A stretch of 64,000 bases of DNA from Tritrichomonas musculus. Its lineage: Eukaryota; Parabasalia; Tritrichomonadida; Tritrichomonadidae. Location: positions 1,736,001 to 1,800,000 of the forward strand of contig JAPFFF010000023.1 of NCBI GenBank assembly GCA_039105265.1. The letters run 5' to 3'. Positions within the stretch are counted from its first letter, which is position 1; each line of letters begins with the position of its first letter. Under the pieces are notes generated by a model that did not search any database, had not been told where the DNA came from, and saw nothing but the letters and a program-made list of their open reading frames with translations. Position numbers and translations under genes: made by a program. Shown one piece after another: positions 1 to 9,805 of the stretch.

Positions 1-804
1 CAATTACTTTTTGATAGTTTAAGATGTAGACATGTTGATATACTTGATATTTTATTGCATACTCCTTTGTTGAATGTAAATATTAAGAATGAGATATTTG
101 AAGGAATCCAAGGATCAATTATTCATGCTGCAGCAAGAATGAGCAATCATTTGTATATGAAATATATTTTGAATTGTGATCGAATTAATATCAATAGTTT
201 AACGCACAACCTAGACGACTTTTTACCAAAAACTTCTTCATCTCTTATGTATTCAAAAGGATTAACGGCGCTTCATATCGCAGTTCTGCGTGGTGATATT
301 GAACTTGTTAAAATTATTTTGCAGTCAAATGGTAGCCCAAATAAAACCAATAAATCAAATCAAATGGATGAAGCAGTTTGTTTAAATAAGTTAAATCCAA
401 ATGTTGTAATGCCTATAAATAATGAAACTCCTCTTCATTTCGCTTGCAGGAACAATTCTAAAGAAATTATTCAAATTCTTACAAACGATCCTAGAGTAGA
501 CCCGAATATAATGAGAATTCCAAAATTTAGATTTTTTGACGGAAAAACGCCAGCTGATATTTCTCTATTGCACTTTGATCTTGTTTCTTTCAAAAATATA
601 AAAAGAGCTGGTGGTAAAATGAGCAAGCAATTCCTTTTTGTTTTTATATTTCAAGTTGCATTGCTCTTATTTTCCATTAGTCATGTCACGGCTACAGTAT
701 TTAAAAAGGCTAATTTTAATCTTTATCTCACTATTTTGGAAGTTGGGACAATTTTAAGGTTTTGTTTTTCATCAATTAATGATGATATTTTTGATGAAGT
801 ATGA
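1..804 (+). CDS. Ankyrin repeat protein, 5' end outside window
   Basis: The reading frame is open from base 1, so the N-terminus lies outside the window; the first ATG seen here (base 55) is probably internal. At least two ankyrin repeats are recognisable from the pattern T-A-L-H-I-A-V-L-R-G-D (near base 265) and T-P-L-H-F-A-C-R-N-N (near base 427), each followed by the second-helix pattern ending in a PN loop. After the repeats, a hydrophobic stretch of about 25 residues (bases 628-705) looks like one membrane segment, followed by a short tail. Ankyrin repeats mediate protein-protein contacts; the partner is unknown. A C-terminal membrane anchor would place the repeats at a membrane surface, but this is inference. 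Ankyrin genes form very large families in trichomonads. Confidence 0.8.
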   Translation, partial: QLLFDSLRCRHVDILDILLHTPLLNVNIKNEIFEGIQGSIIHAAARMSNHLYMKYILNCDRININSLTHNLDDFLPKTSSSLMYSKGLTALHIAVLRGDIELVKIILQSNGSPNKTNKSNQMDEAVCLNKLNPNVVMPINNETPLHFACRNNSKEIIQILTNDPRVDPNIMRIPKFRFFDGKTPADISLLHFDLVSFKNIKRAGGKMSKQFLFVFIFQVALLLFSISHVTATVFKKANFNLYLTILEVGTILRFCFSSINDDIFDEV

Positions 805-1767
805 TATTATATCTAGTATAGATTATTATTAGTCAATGACTCCAAATAATTATTTATCATCTTAATTGGTGATAGTATTATTATATATAGATGTGACTTT
901 AGCATATTTATATGCGCATAAAGATCCTGCAAACATATGTATACTTTTATAAATGTTATAAAAAAAGCATCAGTATTATTTTCTAACCCTTCGGCGGTTT
1001 TGTAAACTACGGCAACATCACCTATTTTTAAATAGTTTATGCTGAATTTTGGAATTACGGCGCATGGAGTTGAAATTACGGCATATAAATAATGGTAACT
1101 TTTTCAAATAATAAATGGTCATGTGAAAACTTTTTGAATAGTTGTTTTGAATACTTTATATTATATATAAAAAACTCATTTTAATAAACTAAACCAATTT
1201 ATTACAGAAACTAATCTCACTTTGATATGATTGTCCTTGCAGTTATATAAGCTGATTTTATTCAACATCAGCATAACATTATTTACTCAAATCATCCTTG
1301 CCTGCTCGTATCATTAATACAATTTCAATCTCATAACTTTTTCAGAAGACTGAAGAGTCTCATCCATTTATTATCAAATGTGTAATAAAAAACTACTAGT
1401 AAGTAATTATATTAATTGAATCTAAAAGTTTTTGAAAAAATAATATAATTTTATTTCTTCTCAAAATCGACTAAATAAAATACGGCTATCGTATAGAGGG
1501 ATTTCGGCCGAATTACGGATTTGACAACGGCACTCTCCAACTACGGCCGTAAGGATTAATTATTCTCATTATATATGCTCAATATTACTCTAAAATTATT
1601 CTAACTATGAGGTAAAATGATGTTAGCATTAGTATTGTCAAGCAAAAAGTAAAATAAAAGTATGTTTTTTTTTAATAAAATAAAAAATAAAAAAGCTAAC
1701 CAAAGCTATAGCACGGTTTGCCATAATATAATATAATAATAATATAATTTCGTAAGAATAGAATTTC
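805..1767. other. Intergenic region with one inverted-repeat element
   Basis: No coding region is seen. The stretch between the ankyrin gene and the convergent RRM gene is AT-rich except for the inverted-repeat element listed at 987-1554, which contributes repeated TACGGC words. Confidence 0.6.
987..1554. mobile_element. Small non-coding inverted-repeat (MITE-like) element
   Basis: The left edge begins CCCTTCGGCGGTTTTGTAAA and the right edge, read in reverse complement, begins CCTTACGGCCGTAGTTG, giving imperfect terminal inverted repeats. The interior has no reading frame but repeats the word TACGGC or ACGGC at least five times (about 1008, 1057, 1077, 1481, 1524). The left edge closely resembles that of the element at 21916-22293, so both look like one MITE family. 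A target duplication is not clear; TTATTTTCT and TTATTCTCA on the two flanks are only similar. The family of transposase that would move it is unknown. Confidence 0.45.
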
Positions 1768-2811
1768 CTAAATGTTGCCTTTTTTCTTCATTTGCATTTG
1801 GAGATTTTTGAGTTTTTCAAATGCATTAGGTGAAAGTTGTGAAGGTTGTGATCCTGAAGGAGGAGGAGCTGTGCCCTGTTGCTGTTGATTAACACCATAT
1901 GAAGGTGGTGGCATTTGAGGAGGCATTTGATTATAATAAGGAGGTGGTTGTTGATGGCCATAGTATTGAGAAGGAGGTGGCTGTTGTTGGAGCGGTGGTT
2001 GTCCTTGCGGTGGTGGAGGTTGTTGTGATTGAGGAGGCATTCTTGGATATTGAGGAGACATTTGCATGTTAGGTTGTTGTGGAGGATACCCCATATTAGG
2101 TTGCATATTATACATAGGCATACCTTGTGGCATTTGATATGGGTTATTTTGTTTTGGCTGTGTAGGAATATCTGGATTATCTTCATCTTCAAGTTTAAAT
2201 TCCAATGAGGCCGGTTCTGATCCAATTTTTGGATATGGATCTTCCATTGCTCTTCTAGCATCTAGAATATTGTAATATTTAACAACAAACGTGCCTGGTT
2301 GACCTTCAACTGGAAATGCGGTCATAATTTCTCCAAAATCTTTCATTTTTTGAATAACTTCGTGTATTGTCATTTTTGATGGCGCTACACTTGATCTAAC
2401 AAGTATTGTAGAGCAAGTTTCTTTGGGATCTAAATGTGGAAAATGAGATTTGTTAGCGTAATTTGTCTTAACTTGTCTTGAATTAAGATAAGTTTCATTA
2501 GCTTTTTCAACAGCCTTTTGTGCATTTCTTATATCATAATATGTAACAAATGCAATTCCTTGTTTTTTAATTAAAGAATACATATAAGATACTTCGCCGA
2601 AACTTTTAACAAAATCTTGAAATTTATCTTCTGGATAGTTGTACGGAATGTTAGAAAAGAAAGCTGTATGGATTGGCTTTCTGTTTCGAGAAGGAGTTGG
2701 TTGCTGTTGTCCAGTTTTGTTCTGCGTGTTAGGCTGTTGATATTGCCGATTCATATTTTGTTGTCCTTGATATTGATACTGTTGCTGGTATCCCTGATTT
2801 TGCGCATTCAT
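1768..2811 (-). CDS. RNA-binding protein with two RRMs, Mei2-like, Pro/Gln-rich tail
   Basis: The product is 347 residues. I start at the ATG at 2811 because the frame upstream only offers GTG, and a canonical Inr lies 19 bases upstream. Residues 1-45 are Gln/Asn/Tyr-rich. RRM1 (about 47-123) has the RNP2-like AFFSNIP and RNP1-like KQGIAFVTYYD; RRM2 (about 133-205) has STILVRS and GTFVVKYYN. The words YYDIRNAQKA and YYNILDARRA after the RNP1 strands resemble the DIR-A pattern of Mei2-like RRMs. Residues from about 220 to the end are Pro/Gln/Met-rich and probably disordered. The role is likely binding of single-stranded RNA in post-transcriptional control; the target is unknown. A general hnRNP-type protein is the alternative. 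Confidence 0.85.
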   Translation of the reverse strand: MNAQNQGYQQQYQYQGQQNMNRQYQQPNTQNKTGQQQPTPSRNRKPIHTAFFSNIPYNYPEDKFQDFVKSFGEVSYMYSLIKKQGIAFVTYYDIRNAQKAVEKANETYLNSRQVKTNYANKSHFPHLDPKETCSTILVRSSVAPSKMTIHEVIQKMKDFGEIMTAFPVEGQPGTFVVKYYNILDARRAMEDPYPKIGSEPASLEFKLEDEDNPDIPTQPKQNNPYQMPQGMPMYNMQPNMGYPPQQPNMQMSPQYPRMPPQSQQPPPPQGQPPLQQQPPPSQYYGHQQPPPYYNQMPPQMPPPSYGVNQQQQGTAPPPSGSQPSQLSPNAFEKLKNLQMQMKKKGNI

Positions 2812-2823
2812 GATGCGCGCTGA

Positions 2824-2834
2824 AAAAAGTGACA
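2824..2834 (-). promoter_or_regulatory. Inr-type core promoter of the RRM gene
   Basis: On the minus strand the sequence reads GTCACTTTTTT, matching the trichomonad initiator TCA(C/T)T(T/A). The predicted start site (the A of TCA, base 2830) leaves a 5' UTR of about 19 bases before the ATG at 2811, typical for this group. Confidence 0.7.
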
Positions 2835-3033
2835 CTTTCTAAAACTTCGTTTGTAATATTAATTCAATGGGCGTGGCTTAAAAAATCATTTATTCTTCTC
2901 AAAAAAATCGTTGAAATTTTTTTAAAGAATATAGAAAAAGTCAGATGAAATAATAAACTAAAAAAAATAGAAAATCGTCATGAATCTTTTCAAAATAATT
3001 ATATTTGGTATTTAATAATTAAAAATAAGAATT

Positions 3034-5421
3034 TTATTCATCATGAATTCGTTGGTAAAACAGAAGGAATGGATCAGCTGAAAGTACATCCGAAAGCTTA
3101 GCATCACGAACATCCATATCATTGAATAGAATCCACTCCTTTCTTTTATCATGGTAAGCATAAGCTATAAAGTGACCTCCTTCTGAATATGGTAAATGAA
3201 TTACCACAGCAAATAATTTATATTTATATTTTTCATTTGAAGCTGTTTCTAGCGCAGAATCATTAATTTCAAGAATTTCTGGGAAAGTGACTTTATTTGG
3301 TAATCTTTGTCTCTGATTATTAACTGATATGTAAGGTACAACATGAATGACAAAAACTTCTGGTAATGCCCAATAATGATGTGAAATGGTGCATTTGGTG
3401 TCCTTTTGGCATTTATCACATCTTCTAAGAGTATCAAATATTCTTGTTGAAGATTGCTCTTTCAATAAATCTGCAATATCGCATTCGGGTAATTTCGTTA
3501 TTTCTTCTAATTGTCGTGGCTTTGTATTTATCTTATCATTTATATTTAGTTGAACATTAACAACCAATTTGTATAAAAATTGATATCGATCATCCTGAAC
3601 CAAGGAACCAGAAACTGTAACGTTAATGAAAATATTTTTCTCTAAATCATTAGAACCGTCTTCAACTTTGAATAGTTGTCCAAACAGTGATTTCTTTAAA
3701 TGCTCAATAGCTATTCTTTTCGCTTCTTCTTCACTTTCTTCATCTTCAAACTGGCAAATGAAGGTACTGATTAAAACTTGTCCAAAGTTAGGTATTGGGA
3801 AATTGACTAGGAAATAGCTCTTTTGTTTATTAGGAATTTCAAATGCAAAAAGATAGCCTGGTACTATTTTGGCGTTGGTAAAAACAAAGTTTGGTTTAAA
3901 ATTAAGAATTTCTGTTGAACTTGATCCTGATATTAAATTTGGATTCATTGATGCAGTTGGCGAATTTTCTGTTTGGCTATCATTTTGTGAATAAGCAAAA
4001 GCAATTGTTGAATTAGGGCCGCTCTCGGCATCAACCTTATTTTGTTTGAGAACATCATTTATCTTCTTTTTGAATTCATCATCTGTTGCATTTTCATTAT
4101 CATTTTTTATTACAAATTTAAGTGGATGATTTGATGATGCATAAGGAATCCAAATAATTGTTTGTTGTTTTTTAATTAATGGATCAAATGGGATTTCACA
4201 AGTCGAAAATCCTTCAAATACATTTGTTACCTCATTGCATTCAAGGCATTGATATCTATTCGAAGATAAAATATAGAACATTGGGAAAAGTGGAGTTTGG
4301 TTGTTAATATTGAGTGAGTCCCAGTTCTTCTTGAAAGTTTCTTGATCATTTAGTTTTGTTCCATCACTTGCTTTCAAAGCAGGAGTTACCATTTCTTTGA
4401 TATTTGGATCTGGGTTGGTTTGTCCAATTAAATAATTAAGAAGAATAGATAAATATTCATGCGCATCATGTTGCTCTCTATCGTTATAGATTACCCTTCG
4501 TAGACTAAGAAAGATTTCAGTTTCATTATTCCACATCTGTTTCATATAATAACGGAAAAGGCTAAGAATTTGTTTGGAACTTCCAACATTATCATACTTA
4601 TCATCAAAAATTACATCTAGTAATGGCCTACAATGACCTAATGCTTGAATAACTGAAGATTGATAACATTGATTAATATTGTTTTTAAGTCCAACTTTTC
4701 CGCTATTTGACTGTGAATTCTTTCGAGAAGAAATATGACGTGGTGATTTGAATTGAGTCCAATTGCCTTGTTCATTTTTCTTTTCAAGTAATAAGTCTGG
4801 TTCATAAGGTAAATTGTAAGATAAAAGAGTTTTTTTATCATCTAAAACTTGTCGACTATTTTGGTTAAAATAATCACGAAGTCTTGAATCAGTTTCTGGT
4901 TCGTTCTCTTTGTACAATCCACATTCTTTTAAAGCTTTATGCTTAAGATCAGCAACTGTAGCATATTTAGAAATAAAAACTTGCTTTGATGAGATATTTT
5001 GGCTGTCATCACCTGGTTTTAAATAATTAATCATATAAGATTTTGGCGGAATATCGAAAACAAGTTTTTGTTTAATTGGATCTCTTGCTCTAATGATTTC
5101 TCTTGAAGGGCCAGTAATTTTATACCATTTTGAAAGAAGATCCCATGATTTATTGGAAACGACAATAAAATCACTGCCTTGAATAACATATTCTTTAATT
5201 TCGTTATCTTCAGTAAATAAATGGCTATTATCAATTGGTAAATTAAAGTTGCTATTATTGTTTTGTTTCGCTGCACTTTTAAATCTCGTATACCATTTTT
5301 TTGATAATAAGAATCCAGTTTCATTTTCTTTAAATTCATGGGATTCTATATCATTAGCAATTAAATTATAGCGATCGCGTGTTGTCATAGCATTTTCTTC
5401 CATTTGGTTTAAATCTGACAT
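3034..5421 (-). CDS. Ubiquitin-specific protease (USP), DUSP domain at N-terminus
   Basis: The product is 795 residues, a cysteine protease that removes ubiquitin from proteins. Residues about 25-110 look like a DUSP domain (KKWYTRF... and LSKWYKITGPSR), followed by a ubiquitin-like region near 130-225, the order found in the USP4/11/15 group. The Cys box is NNINQCYQSS, with catalytic Cys252; compared with the usual GNTCYMNS it is divergent but keeps Asn and Cys. The His box EGGHFIAYAYH gives His750, and NDMD at 767-770 supplies the third residue, so the enzyme is probably active. A CxxC zinc-binding pair occurs near residue 390 (YQCLECNEV) and another late (RRCDKCQKD). A long acidic insert splits the catalytic domain. 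It has 132 bases of spacer to the next gene. Confidence 0.9.
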   Translation of the reverse strand: MSDLNQMEENAMTTRDRYNLIANDIESHEFKENETGFLLSKKWYTRFKSAAKQNNNSNFNLPIDNSHLFTEDNEIKEYVIQGSDFIVVSNKSWDLLSKWYKITGPSREIIRARDPIKQKLVFDIPPKSYMINYLKPGDDSQNISSKQVFISKYATVADLKHKALKECGLYKENEPETDSRLRDYFNQNSRQVLDDKKTLLSYNLPYEPDLLLEKKNEQGNWTQFKSPRHISSRKNSQSNSGKVGLKNNINQCYQSSVIQALGHCRPLLDVIFDDKYDNVGSSKQILSLFRYYMKQMWNNETEIFLSLRRVIYNDREQHDAHEYLSILLNYLIGQTNPDPNIKEMVTPALKASDGTKLNDQETFKKNWDSLNINNQTPLFPMFYILSSNRYQCLECNEVTNVFEGFSTCEIPFDPLIKKQQTIIWIPYASSNHPLKFVIKNDNENATDDEFKKKINDVLKQNKVDAESGPNSTIAFAYSQNDSQTENSPTASMNPNLISGSSSTEILNFKPNFVFTNAKIVPGYLFAFEIPNKQKSYFLVNFPIPNFGQVLISTFICQFEDEESEEEAKRIAIEHLKKSLFGQLFKVEDGSNDLEKNIFINVTVSGSLVQDDRYQFLYKLVVNVQLNINDKINTKPRQLEEITKLPECDIADLLKEQSSTRIFDTLRRCDKCQKDTKCTISHHYWALPEVFVIHVVPYISVNNQRQRLPNKVTFPEILEINDSALETASNEKYKYKLFAVVIHLPYSEGGHFIAYAYHDKRKEWILFNDMDVRDAKLSDVLSADPFLLFYQRIHDE

Positions 5422-5553
5422 AAGAGAATTTTAGACAAATTTTTAATAATTTGGTGATCAAATTGAATTTAAAAAGTGGGGAAAAAAATAAATTAAATGA
5501 ACCAATTTTTTATAAAAATATTGTTTTTCTTTTGTTTTTAAAAACAAGTTATT

Positions 5554-7686
5554 TCACTTTGTTGAATTACGATTTATGACTTTTATAAAGAGTGTGTCAT
5601 CCTCATCTATTCTGTTCAATGTGTCAAATTCAATTAATTCACTCTGTGCCATTGCAAGAGCTAGAGCTAATTTTCTAAATTCTTGATCCGATTCGCCTCT
5701 TCTAAAAAGACTGATTTTTGGTGTAATTTGAGAATATCTTGCTCCTTTTAATGATGATTTTTCACTCATATGTATATCCTTTGATACAATTTCGCAAAGG
5801 TGAGAATAAGATGTAATAAATCCTGGGCAGCCCATCATATCATTTACTCCGAATCTCAATTGCAAATCTTGAACAAAAAGATCTGTATCCAGAAGTGGTG
5901 ATTCTGTTAACTCAATTGAATTTTTTGTATAAAGCTGAACGCCTGACTTCAATTTAAAATTCTTTGAATATACTTTATCATTTTGGGAAGCAACTATATA
6001 TGGAACAAAATTAGAATTTTTCGATTTTTTGGTTGGAGCATTAGATTGTGAGGAAACTTTTACAGTATTTACATTTGAGGTTGCTGGTGCAACTGGTGAT
6101 TTGATTACTGATAAAATAGCCTTAACTGCTTCTGGTGTCGCGCAATCAACATGATCAATAATATAAATTGCCGATTTCATGCCAACTGCACGGGCAATAT
6201 TATTTGGAAAGCTAAAAATCATATTCATGAAATCAGAAATATCAGTTTCGTTTGAGTGGAATGCATTATGAAACTGTTTTCCAAGATCTGTTAATGTCTT
6301 ATAGTCAATATTTGGTAAAGTTGATAATTCCGGGGGTAATTTTGTCATGGATCCAACTGTCGGAGTCAATAAAAACCATTGTCGTAAATTCAAAAGGAAT
6401 GGAAGAAGATCAAATCTGCAATATCTAACTGAATTGAAAGTAATATTGACAATTGATGGATAAAGCTGAGCAGGTGAATCCAAGTTTAATGCGTGCAAAG
6501 CCATATTAAGAGGAAACATCATATAATTGTCTTTGAGATCAGATACAAGCAATTTCTGATAAAGAACGGAAGCTAAAGCTGAGAGAAGCATGGTTTTCCC
6601 TGAATATCTAGGACCCATTAATTCAAAGTGTACATCTGTGATTGAAATTTCATCAAGTTTGTCCAACGCCCATTCAATAATTTCATCGTCAATAGGAGAG
6701 GTGGATCGTTGTTGGCATATCATTTGATGAACTAACTCTTCTGTGAATAGGTGCACTTGTGTTTGTCTAAGCATTTTTTCATACATATCTTTATTCTCAA
6801 GGTTTGATTTAATATCGTCTGGCAAAGATACATATGTTGCTATCATTGAATCACGAATATGATCTTCTACAGATCCTGGTAAGACAGCAAGAAGTTGGTG
6901 ATAGCGTGCATAGCGGCTCTTTTTAGCATGAGATGTTGTAATAGCGGTCATTGATGATTTTGTTGAACGTGCATCAATTTCATTGAAATTTTCAATTTGT
7001 TGAGAATAATCTTTATCAAAAGTAATTTCGCGGTCTTTAATCTTTTTATCGCTTTGAGCAATTGTAGTTTTGAGCTTTTGTTGTCTTTCTTTTTGTGACA
7101 TCAAAGGTGCAAAATTTGCGCCTGTTGATATGACTATTAAACTTTCTTCAGGAAGATTTTCAAAAAGTACTATTTTTTTATTTCTTGCATCTTCAGCAAG
7201 TTTTTCTTGCCTATCTTTGGGAGCATCGTTAAGCGATAAAATTCGTTTTCCTTCTTGCGTATATGCAACTTTAGCGGGTTGATTTAATTTTAATATTGAC
7301 GTCGCATCTGTAAGTAATCGTTCTAAGTTTCCATTTGAGCGATATGTTGGCTTATTATTTGGTCCACGCGCTGTCTTGGGATTTCCATTTTCTACTAAGA
7401 AAAATTTTTTTCCATAAAATTGTTCACCACAAGATAAAACAATATTAGAACCATCTGGTACATCTTCAAGGCGTTTAATTAATTTTCCATTATCAGTGTA
7501 GGCGCATGTGATTGGAGTGCTTATATCTTTTGAAAATAGCTTTCGAGAATTTAATAAAAGTTTTTGTAAAGTGCAGCTTGAAGCTGTTTTAAATTCTATA
7601 GCTGAATCCGCTGGTTTTCCATTGAGACGAAGATAATATATTTTTGAAATTTCGTCAGGATTTGAAGGAGATGGTGAATCACTCAT
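5554..7686 (-). CDS. Doublecortin-like domains fused to a P-loop NTPase
   Basis: The product is 710 residues. Residues about 15-95 read like a doublecortin (DCX) domain: a strand with LRLNGKP, a long helix, then DNGKLIKRLEDVPDGSNIVL and SCGEQF, which match the DCX pattern of DG..V..L.DL.DG..YV..G.E.F. A second, more divergent copy covers about 95-195. The middle (about 195-290) is charged. From about 330 a P-loop NTPase begins: Walker A GPRYSGKT with Lys364, and a Walker B-like IYIIDHVD with Asp511, resembling AAA+/ORC-type ATPases. DCX domains bind microtubules; a role at the trichomonad cytoskeleton is an inference. An ORC5-like origin protein is an alternative reading of the C-terminal half. 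The start ATG is preceded by the motif listed at 7741. Confidence 0.7.
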   Translation of the reverse strand: MSDSPSPSNPDEISKIYYLRLNGKPADSAIEFKTASSCTLQKLLLNSRKLFSKDISTPITCAYTDNGKLIKRLEDVPDGSNIVLSCGEQFYGKKFFLVENGNPKTARGPNNKPTYRSNGNLERLLTDATSILKLNQPAKVAYTQEGKRILSLNDAPKDRQEKLAEDARNKKIVLFENLPEESLIVISTGANFAPLMSQKERQQKLKTTIAQSDKKIKDREITFDKDYSQQIENFNEIDARSTKSSMTAITTSHAKKSRYARYHQLLAVLPGSVEDHIRDSMIATYVSLPDDIKSNLENKDMYEKMLRQTQVHLFTEELVHQMICQQRSTSPIDDEIIEWALDKLDEISITDVHFELMGPRYSGKTMLLSALASVLYQKLLVSDLKDNYMMFPLNMALHALNLDSPAQLYPSIVNITFNSVRYCRFDLLPFLLNLRQWFLLTPTVGSMTKLPPELSTLPNIDYKTLTDLGKQFHNAFHSNETDISDFMNMIFSFPNNIARAVGMKSAIYIIDHVDCATPEAVKAILSVIKSPVAPATSNVNTVKVSSQSNAPTKKSKNSNFVPYIVASQNDKVYSKNFKLKSGVQLYTKNSIELTESPLLDTDLFVQDLQLRFGVNDMMGCPGFITSYSHLCEIVSKDIHMSEKSSLKGARYSQITPKISLFRRGESDQEFRKLALALAMAQSELIEFDTLNRIDEDDTLFIKVINRNSTK

Positions 7687-7740
7687 ATTAGTTTTTTATT
7701 TAGTTTTTTACTCTTCAGAAAAAGCTGTAAAAAGTTGTTA

Positions 7741-7749
7741 AACGGTCGC
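7741..7749 (-). promoter_or_regulatory. GCGACCGTT promoter motif candidate
   Basis: The minus strand carries GCGACCGTT 55 bases upstream of the NTPase start. The identical 9-mer lies 17 bases upstream of the SDR gene start, in the same orientation (32929-32937). Its ACCGTT core is a Myb-type site; trichomonad initiator-binding factors include Myb proteins, so a promoter role is plausible but unproven. Confidence 0.35.
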
Positions 7750-7899
7750 TTATATAAATTTTTTTTGAAATATTAGAATTAAACAAAACAAATAGGATAA
7801 TTAAGCCAAAATGAAAATAGTAATGCCATAAAAAATGGATGTTCATCGGAAATTTCGGATAAAAGTTAACTATGTCATAACAAAGTTGATTTGAATGAT

Positions 7900-9480
7900 T
7901 ATTGTCAAATATTCATCTAGCCTTGTTATTAATTGAAGATCAAGAGATATTGGCCTATTGTGAGACAGCCACCATCATTTAGTTCAAGAAGGCTTATATC
8001 CTGATGTTTGTCATTTGAGCTTCATCATTTTTTTATATATTTATGATAATAATTTATGTTTGTTTTTTGATACCAGTTTGGGGGCTTCAAGACATAAAAA
8101 CAAAGATTTTAATCTAAGTTTAAGTGGTTTTCACTCCTTTAGCTTTGTCTATATATATCTTCTTAATATATGAAGTCTGAAGAACTACACAAATGTTTCA
8201 AAAAGAGATATCCATCTTATTTCAGTATAATTTGCAATGTTCGTTTCTGTAAAGTTCTTTAATAATTGAAACATCACATGCATAATTAGCAAAATGAAGG
8301 AGCCATCTTAAACCAAAATCTATTTGATTCAATAAAGTAGTATAAGTTAGGCTGTGTATCCTTAGCAGTCCTTAGACTTAGCAGCATCTATGATATCACT
8401 GGGGCCATTTATAAATATTTTTTAAAGAAATATTAGAATATGATAAAATAGTTGATTGCTATGACTACAAAGGTTTAAAACATTTCCACCATGCATTTAT
8501 AGGTAACAATGTTGATGTTATTTAGTTTTATTATCTAAACAATGCTAAAAGTTAAAGAAGAATACCTTGGCTTCACCATCATATAGGCATTAAGCAGTTA
8601 TTCCAAGATATTATCTGTTCAAATTGAAACATTCTTTTAGAGCCATTGACGTGTATGAGTTAACTGATTAGATGTACTTTATTTTTAGTTTTATCTAGCT
8701 ATTCTTTCACTCTTATCAGCAAGACCCTGTCTAGTTCCAAGATATTTAAGAACGTTTTACATGTCAGAATCTTTAAGAATTCATATCTCTTCTTTTTTAA
8801 GATCTAAAATATCGGTTGTTTTAAAGGCAAGCTTAACTTTGATATGTGATTTAATATTTCCAAATGTATTGAGCAACTTTAAGCCCCTTTTGGTAAGTTT
8901 TATGGGGGCAATATAAATTGCTTTAATCTGATTTCAAAGGGTAAATTCATTATGAATTCTTTTACATTGTGATCAATTTTTGAGATCATTGTTTTTAAAG
9001 AAATGAATGCTTATTGATGTTTTTTACAATTGACAAAATAATATAATTAATAAATATCAAAAGATTTCATCTTTTATCAACAGCTGATAATACTCGGAAA
9101 GATGCATTTAAACAAGTCAAAAAAGCATTTTTTTTATTGATCTTTTTAAATGGTAGCAGTATCTTTTAAATGCCAAAAAATGATAAAGTTTAGAGATTTT
9201 GTTTTTTATTGTTTGTATGCCTGAACAACAAGTCAATATATGTCAATATAAAATATTTGGAAAGGTCATGATGACCTGCGATTGCTGATTTGATATTTTA
9301 TATAATGGATTATCATATACAAAATACCCTTAATTAGACCATTTTACTCCTTCAACAAAATATAAAAAGAAATAGAAAGCCAAGTTGCATACCATTCTTT
9401 TATTATTCTTAGTACTTAGACAGTTCTATATCATTCATCCAATCTAGAAACCATTAAATGAAATACAAATACCATATTAC
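7900..9480 (-). pseudogene. Decayed coding remnants, possibly ankyrin type
   Basis: There is no intact gene between 7.7 and 9.8 kb, but the minus strand holds runs of protein-like sequence broken by stops and frameshifts. Near 8250-8330 it reads LRWLLHFANYACDVSIIKEL, which resembles an ankyrin repeat; near 8690-8850 it reads KSHIKVKLAFKTTDILDL and NVLKYLGTRQGLADKSERIA; near 7930-8010 it reads QDISLLELNDGGCLTIGQYL. The segments change frame several times. I read this as one or more old pseudogenes. The family assignment is weak, and the remainder of the spacer shows nothing I can name. Confidence 0.3.
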
Positions 9481-9805
9481 ACCTGCAAAATTTATAAATA
9501 ACTTATTAATTATAACCATATTATTGTAAATTGAATAAAGAATAATAAATCATACTATATAGAGCTTATATATTATTAAATAATTCACCAATTGAATGTA
9601 TTGGTACAAATAAGACAATTACTAGTAATATATTAACTATTTTGATTATTAAACTTTGAAATTGTTATCATTATCAAAAATAATAATTAAAAGCTATTAA
9701 TTTGTGTGATATAACAAGCTTATACATATACATATATGAAAAATATTAAATTAACTACAACAAAAAAAACAATTTTAAATAATAACAAATAACATATAAT
9801 AAAAA

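Noticed and set aside
2617-2823. Plus-strand frame inside the RRM gene
   Set aside because: Lies opposite the coding strand of a well-supported gene; Ile/Leu-rich composition is typical of shadow frames.
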